A DNA stretch of 64,000 nucleotides from SLDF01 sp964537925 (lineage in GTDB: Bacteria; Bacteroidota; Bacteroidia; Chitinophagales; Saprospiraceae): positions 1-64,000 of the forward strand of contig CAZICV010000001.1 in the NCBI GenBank assembly GCA_964537925.1, in the 5' to 3' direction. The position numbers and the translations under genes were made by a program. Shown here one piece after another: positions 35,098 to 44,822 of the stretch (positions within the stretch are counted from its first letter, which is position 1; the number at the start of each line of letters is the position of its first letter). The notes under the pieces are model-generated. The model saw only the letters and a program-made list of their open reading frames with translations. It had not been told where the DNA came from and ran no database searches.

Positions 35098-35301
35098 ATA
35101 TTAGTTATGTACTTTTAATAATATTCATAAAACTACCTGTATTAAGTTGAATTTATATCATATTTCTCTCATTTTTTTTTATCTATATACAAATCACATT
35201 TAATTATCTTATTTCTGAATAATGATACGAAGTATTATTTTATTAATTATTTACGATATCAATAATGCCAACTCTTGAGAATCAAAAGAAAGTAACCTCA
35301 A

Positions 35302-35757
35302 CTAATGATACACTCCAAAAGATATATTTGCGGCTGTTCCACCAAAAGAGCGGCAAACGACCAAAGAGTCGTACAGCAATACAAACTGACTATTAGCGGC
35401 CTGGCTTATCCGGTAGAGGCCTTTCAGTTCGCGCCCGTCTAATACGACCCCGGGAATAGTCAATGTACTGTCTGTCTCATATACCGCATTGCACTTGAAC
35501 AGCTCCCCAAGCAATGTGTGCGTACATAACAGCTCTGCGCTCAAAGCGCCTGTTTTCCTAATCTGAAGACGAGCATCTTCCAATTCAATGGAGCCCTGAA
35601 CAGGTCCTCCATTACCACACTCACGCTCAGTATAGGTGCCTGAAAAGCTTTCGATGAAACGATCTATCTTATCATCAGCTTCTTCCTTTTTACACCCTAT
35701 AACTGATAAACTCAAGAGTGATGTATAACATAAAATTATAAGTAATCGAGTTTTCAT
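35302..35757 (-). CDS. Small lipoprotein associated with the toxin locus
   Basis: 151 residues from the ATG at 35757 (35763 adds two). Signal MKTRLLIILCYTSLLSLSV with lipobox VIGC, then KKEEADDKIDRFIESFSGTY. The mature part is a compact beta domain (ELEDARLQIRKTGALSAELL, DSTLTIPGVVLDGRELKGLY) of lipocalin-like or META-like character. A clear paralogue lies at 49633-50082, also upstream of an immunity gene copy; the two share DDKIDRFI, SGTYT, ETDSTLTIPG and LLYDSL. A conserved place in both sets suggests an accessory role in toxin storage, export or immunity at the envelope, which is inference. The 204 bp after it are very AT-rich and lead into the toxin gene. Confidence 0.82.
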   Translation of the reverse strand: MKTRLLIILCYTSLLSLSVIGCKKEEADDKIDRFIESFSGTYTERECGNGGPVQGSIELEDARLQIRKTGALSAELLCTHTLLGELFKCNAVYETDSTLTIPGVVLDGRELKGLYRISQAANSQFVLLYDSLVVCRSFGGTAANISFGVYH

Positions 35758-35776
35758 AAACATAGTTTATAATGTG

Positions 35777-38008
35777 TTAAAAAGTAATTTCCACTTCCTC
35801 CGACATAGGTGAAGTACTTCCATCCTGGTGCCTAGCCACCACTCTATAGCGTACTTTCGTGATCGTCTCTTGTGTACCCTTGAGGTAATTAGAAAGATCC
35901 GCTATCAGGTCCAGTGCCAGGTAATCACCCGGTCCCGGGGTGATCAGGACCCCTGAGAATTCAGCCAATGCATCACCCAGATCCCCGGTGACCGTACGCC
36001 ATACCTTCATCGGATAGCTATTCACGGCACGATATACCTGGAAGTCCATCAGGTCACCTGCGTGCGTGTAGTCCCAACTGATCTTGATAAACTTGCCCAA
36101 TGCGTTGGTCACGATAGAAGCTGTCAGATCTTCTATCTCACCCCTCAGGCCAGCCATATTCGGCTCTATAAAGCGTGTAGCCGAATAACCGAGGTTGCCG
36201 GCAGAGTCCCTGGCTACCACCCGGTAAGCATATTTGATGGGTTGCAGGCTGGTGGTATCCGTGTACCTGCCTCGCAGGCTATCCAATACGGAGAACATCC
36301 CCGTGGGCGACCAGCCTGTGATCTCACACACTTTGACCCAGTCTTCGTCCGAAGCTTTGCGCCGCTCCACAAAGTACTTCTCTACATCTGCACTGGCGCT
36401 GCGCTGAAACTCTGTGATGATGCCGTACGGGTACTGGGCTACCTGGTAGAGTACGGGGGGAGAAGGAGGCACGATATCCGGTAAACCCACAGCTACGGTA
36501 TCCGAAAACGCAGAATAATTGGCCCTGTAGTCGAGTGCCTGCACTTTTACATATATCGTCCTATTGAGTTTCTGTACGTCAATATAGAAGTGAAAGCTTG
36601 TATCTACCCAGGTCTCCGTAGTCGCTTCCAGGAAGTCGCCATCAGGATTGTAGGTATAAAAGACCCTGTATCCTTTCGTATCCGGGTCAGGGCAAGGTGT
36701 CCAGTTAAGCTCCACCAGGCCGTTTTCCGAACATGTTCCTCCAAGTCCAGCCGGCCGCTGAGGACCGATAGAGTCATCCAACTGGACCATACGACTGTAA
36801 GACTGCTTTTCCTGGCCTGTTCGGTCAGTGACCCCGACGATATAATAATTGACCGGCAACGGCGAAGTATCTGTCCAGGTACGGAGTGTCTTGCCTATAC
36901 TGTCAGCCATGACCTCAAAACCACCTTCCGCCCTGTTACTTCTCCATATAGTAAAATAACGAATCTCTGACTCCAGTGAGTCCGGGAACACCCAGCTTAC
37001 ATCTACCTCGGGACCCGCTTCTTCTGTTGCGTGGAGTATATGTGGTGCTGCCTCTACGGCGGGTGGCAGGCAATATACATGGATGGTATCTGACCAGGGT
37101 CCAATCCTGTTGAACAGGTCCTCTCCCCGGACGCGGTAGATATAAGTAGCTTCATTCGCCGAAACTGAATCCATAAACAGGTATACCTGGGTATGGGGTG
37201 TTTCACTTTCATAAGTAGCTACCGGAAACTCATTTACCTGTGCAAAGGAAGTACCACCGTTATCCGAACGCTCTATAAAGAAACCGCTGTAACCCGCATC
37301 AATGGGTATTTCCCACTGAAGCAATACTCTTTTGTCCTGGCCGAAGCCAAACACAATCTGTGCCGTATCCATCACAGCGCCGACAGTGTCAATCACTATC
37401 CTGGATGGAGTATTCTGTATCCTGCTGCTATCCGGCAGGTTCCAGGGTATGGCGTAATAATCATATATGTGCCCCGGTGTAACTGCAGTGTCCTTAACCG
37501 CCAATCCCATGGCCTGTGCCACATAAAAAGAGCGATCCGCCGCAAGCAGACCGAAACTATACCGGGACTCACCACTAGCCTGCGCATTGTACGCATTGAT
37601 CAGTTCATTCCCCTCGCCCAGGCTTAGCTCCAGGCTATCCCCGAAAATAGCAGCTTCGGCAAAAGCTACAATATTGGTATCTCCGCTCAGCGTATCCCAT
37701 GCAGGTTCCGGCAGGTGCAACACCAGGGAATCAATGACTACTCTCGAACCGAAATAATCCGCTCCCGTCAGGGTATCGAGCCCGTCAAACAATGTATAGC
37801 GAACGACCCGGTAACCATTCGTCAGCGCATAGGACCAGGTAGATTGATTGATAGGAGCCCAGCGGACTTTGACATGTATCGATGGCACTGAATCCAGCGC
37901 ACAAACCGCGGTAGTACCATAAGTATTCTGGCCCCACGCACTCCCCGCAGAGTTCCATAGAAAAAAAGCCAGTATCAGGAATCTAATCATACAGTTAACT
38001 CTTCTCAT
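35777..38008 (-). CDS. Exported fibronectin type III-like protein of the toxin locus
   Basis: About 743 residues from the ATG at 38008, which places a basic start (MRRVNCMIRFLILAFFLW) before the signal core ending SAWGQ; starts at 38044 and 37990 are possible. The body is a series of FnIII-like domains with repeated phrases such as VLLQWEIPIDAGYSGFFIER, YIYRVRGEDLFNRIGPWSD, PVNYYIVGVTDRTGQEKQSY and IKYAYRVVARDSAGNLGYS. The end (YRVVARHQDGSTSPMSEEVE) lacks a T9SS sorting domain. It lies directly after the 2214-residue gene and before the small lipoprotein, all on one strand with short gaps, so probably one operon delivering or presenting the toxin. Function unproven. Confidence 0.82.
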   Translation of the reverse strand: MRRVNCMIRFLILAFFLWNSAGSAWGQNTYGTTAVCALDSVPSIHVKVRWAPINQSTWSYALTNGYRVVRYTLFDGLDTLTGADYFGSRVVIDSLVLHLPEPAWDTLSGDTNIVAFAEAAIFGDSLELSLGEGNELINAYNAQASGESRYSFGLLAADRSFYVAQAMGLAVKDTAVTPGHIYDYYAIPWNLPDSSRIQNTPSRIVIDTVGAVMDTAQIVFGFGQDKRVLLQWEIPIDAGYSGFFIERSDNGGTSFAQVNEFPVATYESETPHTQVYLFMDSVSANEATYIYRVRGEDLFNRIGPWSDTIHVYCLPPAVEAAPHILHATEEAGPEVDVSWVFPDSLESEIRYFTIWRSNRAEGGFEVMADSIGKTLRTWTDTSPLPVNYYIVGVTDRTGQEKQSYSRMVQLDDSIGPQRPAGLGGTCSENGLVELNWTPCPDPDTKGYRVFYTYNPDGDFLEATTETWVDTSFHFYIDVQKLNRTIYVKVQALDYRANYSAFSDTVAVGLPDIVPPSPPVLYQVAQYPYGIITEFQRSASADVEKYFVERRKASDEDWVKVCEITGWSPTGMFSVLDSLRGRYTDTTSLQPIKYAYRVVARDSAGNLGYSATRFIEPNMAGLRGEIEDLTASIVTNALGKFIKISWDYTHAGDLMDFQVYRAVNSYPMKVWRTVTGDLGDALAEFSGVLITPGPGDYLALDLIADLSNYLKGTQETITKVRYRVVARHQDGSTSPMSEEVEITF

Positions 38009-38036
38009 AGCATTGGTATGCATACAGTTGCTAATA

Positions 38037-41000
38037 TTATTCAATTTTTACCCTAAACCTGGAGGTCTCTCTATTCTTCCCCGGAAGCAGGTATGACACA
38101 AGTATGGTAGCGAATTCCTGCCCGGGCAGGAAAAGAGGTTTGACCGGATCGTACTCGTCCCGTAGAAATGTGACCAACGGGCCGGATACGGTTATACTCC
38201 CGAAAGCCGTTGAACCATCTCCCGGACATTGACTCTCCAAAGAAGTATAGGCAAAATAAGCCTTGTTCATCTGGTCACGAATCTTATTCACCCCTCCGTA
38301 AATAAGTGCATTCCGAATACCCGTGAAATTCTGAGTGAGCATTCTATCTCTCATTGAACCACCTGATAACGAAGCTCCTCCCCCGGACAAATAAACCGCC
38401 TTGGTTCTGAAAAGAGCACAGGCTCCTCCTTCACAATCAGGCAGGTCAACGTAAAAATTACCATCTAACCCCGTACATTCACCCAGGTAGAAGTGTTCGG
38501 GCACTGCCGAAAATATCCTATCAGGCCAACAGTGGTAGGAGCAATATCGAAGCTGGTTGTGTTGTATTTCTGCAGTAAGGTCAAAAAGCCGATCTCGACC
38601 ATTCACCGTATCGGTTTCAAACTGATCAAATGGTTCCATATCAGGCGTCGTATAGCTCAATATCTCTGCACGTTTATTCAGCCCGCCATTGGCAAACATA
38701 TAGTCAAATTTTGCCTTTACGGTAGGATACAAACTCACCCTGAATTCCATCTCGTAGAGGATCTCTTCTTCACTGCTTTCCGTGCCGTACACATAGTCAT
38801 ACGGAGGATAGTCGTAGGAGGACTCACGGGTCACCTCAGGGAAGGTAGCCTGGACTCTCCCGGGGTTGGGATAGTCAATTTTGTGCTTGTCTCCACCAGG
38901 TCGATAGACCTGGATCTTATAGAACTGTCCACTATCCAACAACATCGCCGGCAGGTCAAAAACAATCTCCCGGGCCGAGTTGGCAAACTCGTAGGGTAAG
39001 AAGTGGTACTGGCCGTTTGGTTTGATCAGTCTCATGGCCGGTGCTTTCTGTTTACCGCTGGATGTGAATAAATATGCCTGAGACCGCTCGAACATAATGT
39101 ATCCTTTTTCATCTTTCTTTTCCATCCGGTAGTAGTTAAGCTGCCCATCCAGCGGGTAGCTGGCCAGAACATTTTCCGGCATTATACGTGATGGCAAGCC
39201 TGCTGTAGTAAAGGTTATCGTATCAATGACCGTATTGAACAGAGCTCCGTTCTTTATGACCTCAAACTTGAACATAAGCTTGAGCTCACTGTCTCCGGGA
39301 AGAAAATGATCGGGCCTGAATTCCACAAATGTCCTGTCCTCTGAAACCTGATTCCGGCCACCGATCTCATAATTGCCCATAAAAACCTTAAGGGTTTTCA
39401 TCTTAACTAAATAATGTTGACCATCTCCATCTCTAAACTCCCTATCAAGAGCTACCGCCAGATCTATAGATATAATAGTCTCAGTAGGCACCTCTTCACT
39501 TCCGTTATCCGGGAAAGTGGATAGTACGACTTCAAGACTATCCTGTACAGACTGGCCCCCGGCGACCTGGCATCGCTCGCCGATCTCAAAGTTGAACCGG
39601 CAAGTGCCCTTCACAAGTCCGAAAAGTATATTGTATTTGCCTTCAATTATGCCCCGGGCATAAAAGGGATTGGGCAACTGGGCCTGCATGGCTACCGCAC
39701 CGCTTACTCCTATTATTTTATATCGTTTACTCTTCCACTTGATACCAATATCTCCATCTACGTAAGCCCAGATCTGCCCGGTCGCATACCACCCATTGAT
39801 ACCTATCTGTTCGCCGGTATTAATGCACTCTGTCTCCCCATAATCCTTGACCATGACGTCGAAACCAAGCCCCATACTGAATTTCGCAAAGAAAACGAGG
39901 AAAGAAAGTTCTCCAGTGGTCAATTCAAAAGAACTGCCAAAAGCGAATCCTTTACCCGAACTACGCAGTTTGTTCTGGGAGTTCGCCTGGGCTTCGAAGG
40001 CCTTGAACCTGGCTGGCAGCGGTGGGATATCCGGGACTTGGGTACCTATCGCGAAATAAGCGGTAAGCGCCATACCCAGGTTAACTGACCCTACTTTTAA
40101 AGAAAGGGCCAATCCCAACCTGTTGGTCGGCGTGCCTATATGAATATACCAATCCTTCTCTGAGAAATATACCTTGGCCCACCCCATTCTATTGTTGGCG
40201 CCTGAGCCGTGCAACAGCCCTGCCGAAAGGTAGACTGATAGGTCTCCCTGGAACACTTTGTTCTGGAAATCGAGGTCGATCTCGATATAGGCCGACACCT
40301 TCCCGTTATTAGGTGCAGGAAGGTTCATATTCGACACATCTCCTACAGCAGGCGTAGCTGTGAGTTCCGGGAAGTTCATAAAGTTGGCTGATCCACGGAG
40401 CACGACTTCCTTGAGACCACCCAAACCGGTTCCTGAGACAGGATTTGCCGCATAAAAGGACATTTCCAGCGAAACATTGGCGTTGAATGCCTTCGAGCTT
40501 CCTTCCGACACGAGAAATACGGTGGCTTGGAAGCCGAAAAGCGTTCCTGCATCCGGCAGATAGTTGATACCGGACAAGGATTGGCCGATCGAATACGAGC
40601 TCAGTTCACCGGGGCCTGCATACGAGGCTGGTAGTGCATATGGGGTTGTATCCCGGGACATATGGTAATATGCGCCTCCGCCAAAGCCATTGATCTTGGC
40701 CAGTCCGAGCGGAATACCTACCGTACTGCTGACAAAAAGCATATCGACAAAGAAATAACGCAGGTCATTCTTTTTGCCGAAGAGTGCCATCGCGGCCATA
40801 CGGGTGTTGCCTTCCTTGGGCAGGTAGAGCGTCACATCAATGACCCCACGGAAGCCTCTTCCATAAGTGGGATTATCCTCAAAAAATAAGATCTCCCCAT
40901 ATAGCTTCATCACGTCCTTGATAGTCGCATTGACAGAGAAGCCATCCATTTTGAAATCATTGTAGACGTAACGTTGTCTCCCGGATACTTCCTGCATCTG

Positions 41001-44000
41001 TCCGATGAGCCTGAAGCTTCCGCTGGCGGAGATAGAAAGGTCGCTTTCAGAAAGACCAATGCCTGTATCGAAGTGGAGGACGATCCGGCCTGAGTCGGCA
41101 GGATTGAGTTTAATGTTCGTAACCGACAAACTCAGCCCTGCGATCGTCACACCGACACCCCCGGACGGCACTTTCCATGTACCCGGGTCTACATAAGGAT
41201 AATGATTTCGGATAATGACCCTTTCAAAAGCGATATCCGGTACCTCCAGCACACCGCCCCCAAAACTCCCGTCTATCGTCAGCATACCCGTAAGATGCGC
41301 CTCTATTCTGAATCCTTCCTCGTTCCCTATCCAGGCTTTTACATAAGAACGGCTGTCGATGGTCACATCTGCTTTCCAGATGGGCACCACATAATTGGCT
41401 CCCGGTGCGACTAAAAACTCTATACTTCCATCTTCCTGGAAAAAGGCGCCATACCTGAAACAATCCTCGGGCCCTGGGGTCGTCTCCGTAGTATCCGCCT
41501 GGAAAAGCGGTACATGGAGAAGGCCGCTGATCTCTCCCGAACTCAGGCGATTGGCTACGAAGCCAATTTCGATCGTATCTACTGAGCAGGCCCAGCCTCC
41601 GATCTTGCCTTTGGAAAGCTCGAGTATCTCTCCATAGGCCCCCAGCATGCCTGTGAAACCCATATCGTCAATGACCGTATTGACCAGGCTTATCTTCAAT
41701 GGCCCATCGTCTGAAGTAAACGTATTCTTCATTTTCACGCTCAGCTCCCTGAGATAAAAACCTTTCCAGAAAACAGACGGGATACCATTACTGACAAACG
41801 GGGAGTTATAAATAGAAGGAAATTTGACAGGAGGAGACTCTGTATCGCTCATATCCAGGAATGCGTCCTTGACCTGCCATACAAACCCGGGTGCATCTAC
41901 GATCATAAAAGGGTCCAGGGAAACACCGACCATGAAGTCTCCCCATTGCTGCATCGTGGTTAATACATGTGCCCTCACCCTGGCCGTATCTGAAAGATCC
42001 GGCTGCATAGTCACTGTATCTACCGGTACCAGATAATTGGGACAAAACTCGATTGTCCCTTCAATGCCGCATGACTTGTATCCCTCGCAGTCAAATGCAA
42101 CATAGGTATTGGAGCCCCCCCGGATCTTGATGGAAGCTGTGTTCAACAATCTCAGTTCAATATCTGATGCCAGCTCCACCCTGACTTCCTTGGTAAGAAA
42201 ACCATTGGAACCGAATCCTATGCCTTTACCTACGAAAACGATCCTGCTGCCGGAAGCTTGGTCATGGATAATTGCATAGGCATCAAGCAAAGCGCTCGTC
42301 GGTGTTATGATTATGCTGTCCAGCATAATCGTATATGTAACACCCATAATGGCTTTGGTCAGCGCTATAGGAGCTCTGAAGCCCAGGCCTCTTGACCCTG
42401 CAGAAAGCTGGCGTTCATGAAGTATACTTTCCAGTGAAAAAGCATGTATTTCATCATCCGTATAGGAGCGCTGATCCGCGAAGGGATCAAAAGCATCGGC
42501 TTCCGGAGAAGAAGCTTTTTTCATCAAGCCGGCAAACAGCTCGGAGCTCTCTTTATCGCCGGAGACAGCAATTTCATGAGGTCTCATCTCCTGCCCGTCT
42601 GCACCTGGCATACCCCTCCCGCGCTGCTGCCCTGGTTTATCGTGACCCGGAGAAAGAACCCCTCCTTTGCCACTTGCTTTTTTTGAACCTGCCCCGCCGC
42701 CTGTCAGGCTTTCCGGCTCCGGCTCAAACGGCCCCGCCGAATAACTCCCTTCAAACAACCTGGTAAGTTTCCCGTCCATCCGCTCGCGCAGCCAGGACGC
42801 AAAAGCAGCCGTATCCGTCCTGAAAGAAGCTACCGTCGCTGAGTCCAGCCTCCTGATGAAATAAAGCATCTCGTCCCTGGACGTATCGAGTTCAAGAGAC
42901 AAAAGCTCCTGTGTGAAAATGGTATCTCTCTTTCGGAATACACCCAACAGCAGGTCGCGCTCATAGATCTGGATATGCACGTTCTCTATCTGGGTAATAG
43001 CAGTATCCCGGGTATAATCCGATACGGCATAAGGTTGAGGGCGGCGGATAAACTTCTGGTTCATGCCCTCGTTGATATACTCATTACTCTCGCCGAAAAG
43101 AAAATCCGGGTCCAGGCTGGCATTGGATACCCTTGTGAGTATCTGCGAACGCAGCGAGGTGAGCGCAGAGGAATAGGCCGTAATACTATCCTGGTTGTCT
43201 TCCTGGAGAAAGTCCAGGTACCTGGTCAGTATAGGTATAATGGAATCCTTGATTTCATGGGAGAAGGCAATCCCTTCACCTGAAGGCGGATTTCCGCCCT
43301 GGTCCAGCCAGTAATAAGGTGGTCTGCCACCACATGGGTCACATTGTGTTCCGTCATCCTTAACACCCACTGCAGGACAGCCGTCTTCATTGACATTTGT
43401 CTCTGTCACTGCATGGATACCGTTGGCATCAAAGCCACAGGGATCATAGTCTTCATCGAAAGGATCGCCTTCCTCATACCCGTCGTATGGAGGCACTTTG
43501 CCGTACTTTCCGTTTTGTCCGAAACCTCTTGGATCCCAGGGTTGACCGGTAGCTATGTGGTTTCCGTTTTCGTCCCACTCGCTCATGGATTTCTGGCAGA
43601 TAGGCGCGCCGAGGACCAGGTTGCCTCCCAGGTTGACAGAGGTATCACTGACAGTAGTCACGCTGCCCCCCGTGGCCCTAAGATTAATATTAAGAGAAAC
43701 ATCGAAATTCACTTCCACTGTCTGGTTAGTAAACGGCAGTTGTATAAGGCCCAGGCCTTTGAATCTGCCGCCACTCGCAGCTGTTATACTTGCCACGGAA
43801 ACCGGAAACCCGTTAATCAGGAAAACGTCCTTGACATTGAGCGTATGAAGAGAAGTCGGATCGTACGGGCCACCACCTACATGTGTGGTATCGCAACTGA
43901 CAGAATAGTCCTGGTAGATCGTATAATAATCGCATGAATCCAATACTATGCCGCTACTGTCCTGGGGCCAGAGTATTGTCACAGCAATCTTGCAGACCGC

Positions 44001-44681
44001 TCCTGGCAATGAATCTTCATCCAGGATAAACCCGGAAGAATTGATCGGGGCATACAATTTATAGTAATCTACATTAGGACTTGAACACAAATTGTATCTT
44101 ATCCTTGCCTTGAAGCCTGTGTAGTCTATCAATTGAAGCCCCGGGTTGATCAGCCACTCGTTCGTTTCTATGTTAAAGTTTGCACTGCCCCCGTTGAACT
44201 GATCACAATCAAATTCGGACCAATCCGATCTGAGCGATGAGGCCACAGATAAGGATACCCATGCACTCTGAATCCAAATATCCGAATCGGGATAGCGACA
44301 GTGACGTCGGATTTTCACATTGTACTCCGCAAAGGAAAAAGACTCGGCGATCAGATATGTATTCCCGTTTTCTATAAAAGCGCTACCCCCATGCAGCAGT
44401 TGCCCGTTTGCCCGGACTTCATAGGCAATTTCAATTTTAAAGTCGCCTTGTGCATCAATGGCTTCCTCTAGCCTGACCATAGCTTTATGGTCATCCATCA
44501 AAAGCAAATGCGCTCTTCCAGGGACATCACACTCAGGATACGATTTCTTGAGAGGTTCCGAAAACAAATCACCCTGCATACTACCTCGCCAGGCAATCAG
44601 CGACATTGCGACATCAGCCTGAGCGTGTAACCAGTATGTTGAAAGCAGGAAAAGAGCTAAGTACAATACTCTCATTTTCAA
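38037..44681 (-). CDS. Giant (2214-residue) exported beta-rich protein of the toxin locus
   Basis: Signal peptide MKMRVLYLALFLLSTYWLHA, cut near QAD. A calcium-binding-like, Asp/Gly-rich stretch (GYEEGDPFDEDYDPCGFDAN) and a coiled, charged region (~480-720) are followed by a very long run of regularly spaced beta strands (~750-1690; VLEVPDIAFERVIIRN, GVGVTIAGLSLSVTNIKL, LSLKVGSVNLGMALTAYFA) suggesting a beta-solenoid or large barrel-like scaffold. An Ig-like segment follows (FPDNGSEEVPTETIISID), then a Cys-containing C-terminal part (YCSYHCWPD, FYVDLPDCEGGACALF). There is no T9SS sorting domain. I do not recognise a named family. As first gene of the toxin operon it may be the secreted scaffold or conduit; this is inference. 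Confidence 0.8.
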   Translation of the reverse strand: MKMRVLYLALFLLSTYWLHAQADVAMSLIAWRGSMQGDLFSEPLKKSYPECDVPGRAHLLLMDDHKAMVRLEEAIDAQGDFKIEIAYEVRANGQLLHGGSAFIENGNTYLIAESFSFAEYNVKIRRHCRYPDSDIWIQSAWVSLSVASSLRSDWSEFDCDQFNGGSANFNIETNEWLINPGLQLIDYTGFKARIRYNLCSSPNVDYYKLYAPINSSGFILDEDSLPGAVCKIAVTILWPQDSSGIVLDSCDYYTIYQDYSVSCDTTHVGGGPYDPTSLHTLNVKDVFLINGFPVSVASITAASGGRFKGLGLIQLPFTNQTVEVNFDVSLNINLRATGGSVTTVSDTSVNLGGNLVLGAPICQKSMSEWDENGNHIATGQPWDPRGFGQNGKYGKVPPYDGYEEGDPFDEDYDPCGFDANGIHAVTETNVNEDGCPAVGVKDDGTQCDPCGGRPPYYWLDQGGNPPSGEGIAFSHEIKDSIIPILTRYLDFLQEDNQDSITAYSSALTSLRSQILTRVSNASLDPDFLFGESNEYINEGMNQKFIRRPQPYAVSDYTRDTAITQIENVHIQIYERDLLLGVFRKRDTIFTQELLSLELDTSRDEMLYFIRRLDSATVASFRTDTAAFASWLRERMDGKLTRLFEGSYSAGPFEPEPESLTGGGAGSKKASGKGGVLSPGHDKPGQQRGRGMPGADGQEMRPHEIAVSGDKESSELFAGLMKKASSPEADAFDPFADQRSYTDDEIHAFSLESILHERQLSAGSRGLGFRAPIALTKAIMGVTYTIMLDSIIITPTSALLDAYAIIHDQASGSRIVFVGKGIGFGSNGFLTKEVRVELASDIELRLLNTASIKIRGGSNTYVAFDCEGYKSCGIEGTIEFCPNYLVPVDTVTMQPDLSDTARVRAHVLTTMQQWGDFMVGVSLDPFMIVDAPGFVWQVKDAFLDMSDTESPPVKFPSIYNSPFVSNGIPSVFWKGFYLRELSVKMKNTFTSDDGPLKISLVNTVIDDMGFTGMLGAYGEILELSKGKIGGWACSVDTIEIGFVANRLSSGEISGLLHVPLFQADTTETTPGPEDCFRYGAFFQEDGSIEFLVAPGANYVVPIWKADVTIDSRSYVKAWIGNEEGFRIEAHLTGMLTIDGSFGGGVLEVPDIAFERVIIRNHYPYVDPGTWKVPSGGVGVTIAGLSLSVTNIKLNPADSGRIVLHFDTGIGLSESDLSISASGSFRLIGQMQEVSGRQRYVYNDFKMDGFSVNATIKDVMKLYGEILFFEDNPTYGRGFRGVIDVTLYLPKEGNTRMAAMALFGKKNDLRYFFVDMLFVSSTVGIPLGLAKINGFGGGAYYHMSRDTTPYALPASYAGPGELSSYSIGQSLSGINYLPDAGTLFGFQATVFLVSEGSSKAFNANVSLEMSFYAANPVSGTGLGGLKEVVLRGSANFMNFPELTATPAVGDVSNMNLPAPNNGKVSAYIEIDLDFQNKVFQGDLSVYLSAGLLHGSGANNRMGWAKVYFSEKDWYIHIGTPTNRLGLALSLKVGSVNLGMALTAYFAIGTQVPDIPPLPARFKAFEAQANSQNKLRSSGKGFAFGSSFELTTGELSFLVFFAKFSMGLGFDVMVKDYGETECINTGEQIGINGWYATGQIWAYVDGDIGIKWKSKRYKIIGVSGAVAMQAQLPNPFYARGIIEGKYNILFGLVKGTCRFNFEIGERCQVAGGQSVQDSLEVVLSTFPDNGSEEVPTETIISIDLAVALDREFRDGDGQHYLVKMKTLKVFMGNYEIGGRNQVSEDRTFVEFRPDHFLPGDSELKLMFKFEVIKNGALFNTVIDTITFTTAGLPSRIMPENVLASYPLDGQLNYYRMEKKDEKGYIMFERSQAYLFTSSGKQKAPAMRLIKPNGQYHFLPYEFANSAREIVFDLPAMLLDSGQFYKIQVYRPGGDKHKIDYPNPGRVQATFPEVTRESSYDYPPYDYVYGTESSEEEILYEMEFRVSLYPTVKAKFDYMFANGGLNKRAEILSYTTPDMEPFDQFETDTVNGRDRLFDLTAEIQHNQLRYCSYHCWPDRIFSAVPEHFYLGECTGLDGNFYVDLPDCEGGACALFRTKAVYLSGGGASLSGGSMRDRMLTQNFTGIRNALIYGGVNKIRDQMNKAYFAYTSLESQCPGDGSTAFGSITVSGPLVTFLRDEYDPVKPLFLPGQEFATILVSYLLPGKNRETSRFRVKIE

Positions 44682-44822
44682 TCAATTAATAGGAACCGAA
44701 ATGCGTACATGTGTTTTCAAGAGTGTAATATAAATTACGATAAGATATAATGCAAAAAAAATTAGGTTTTTTTCTGGCACAGTATTTGATACCATAAAAG
44801 AACAATGACAATATTCTTTCGT

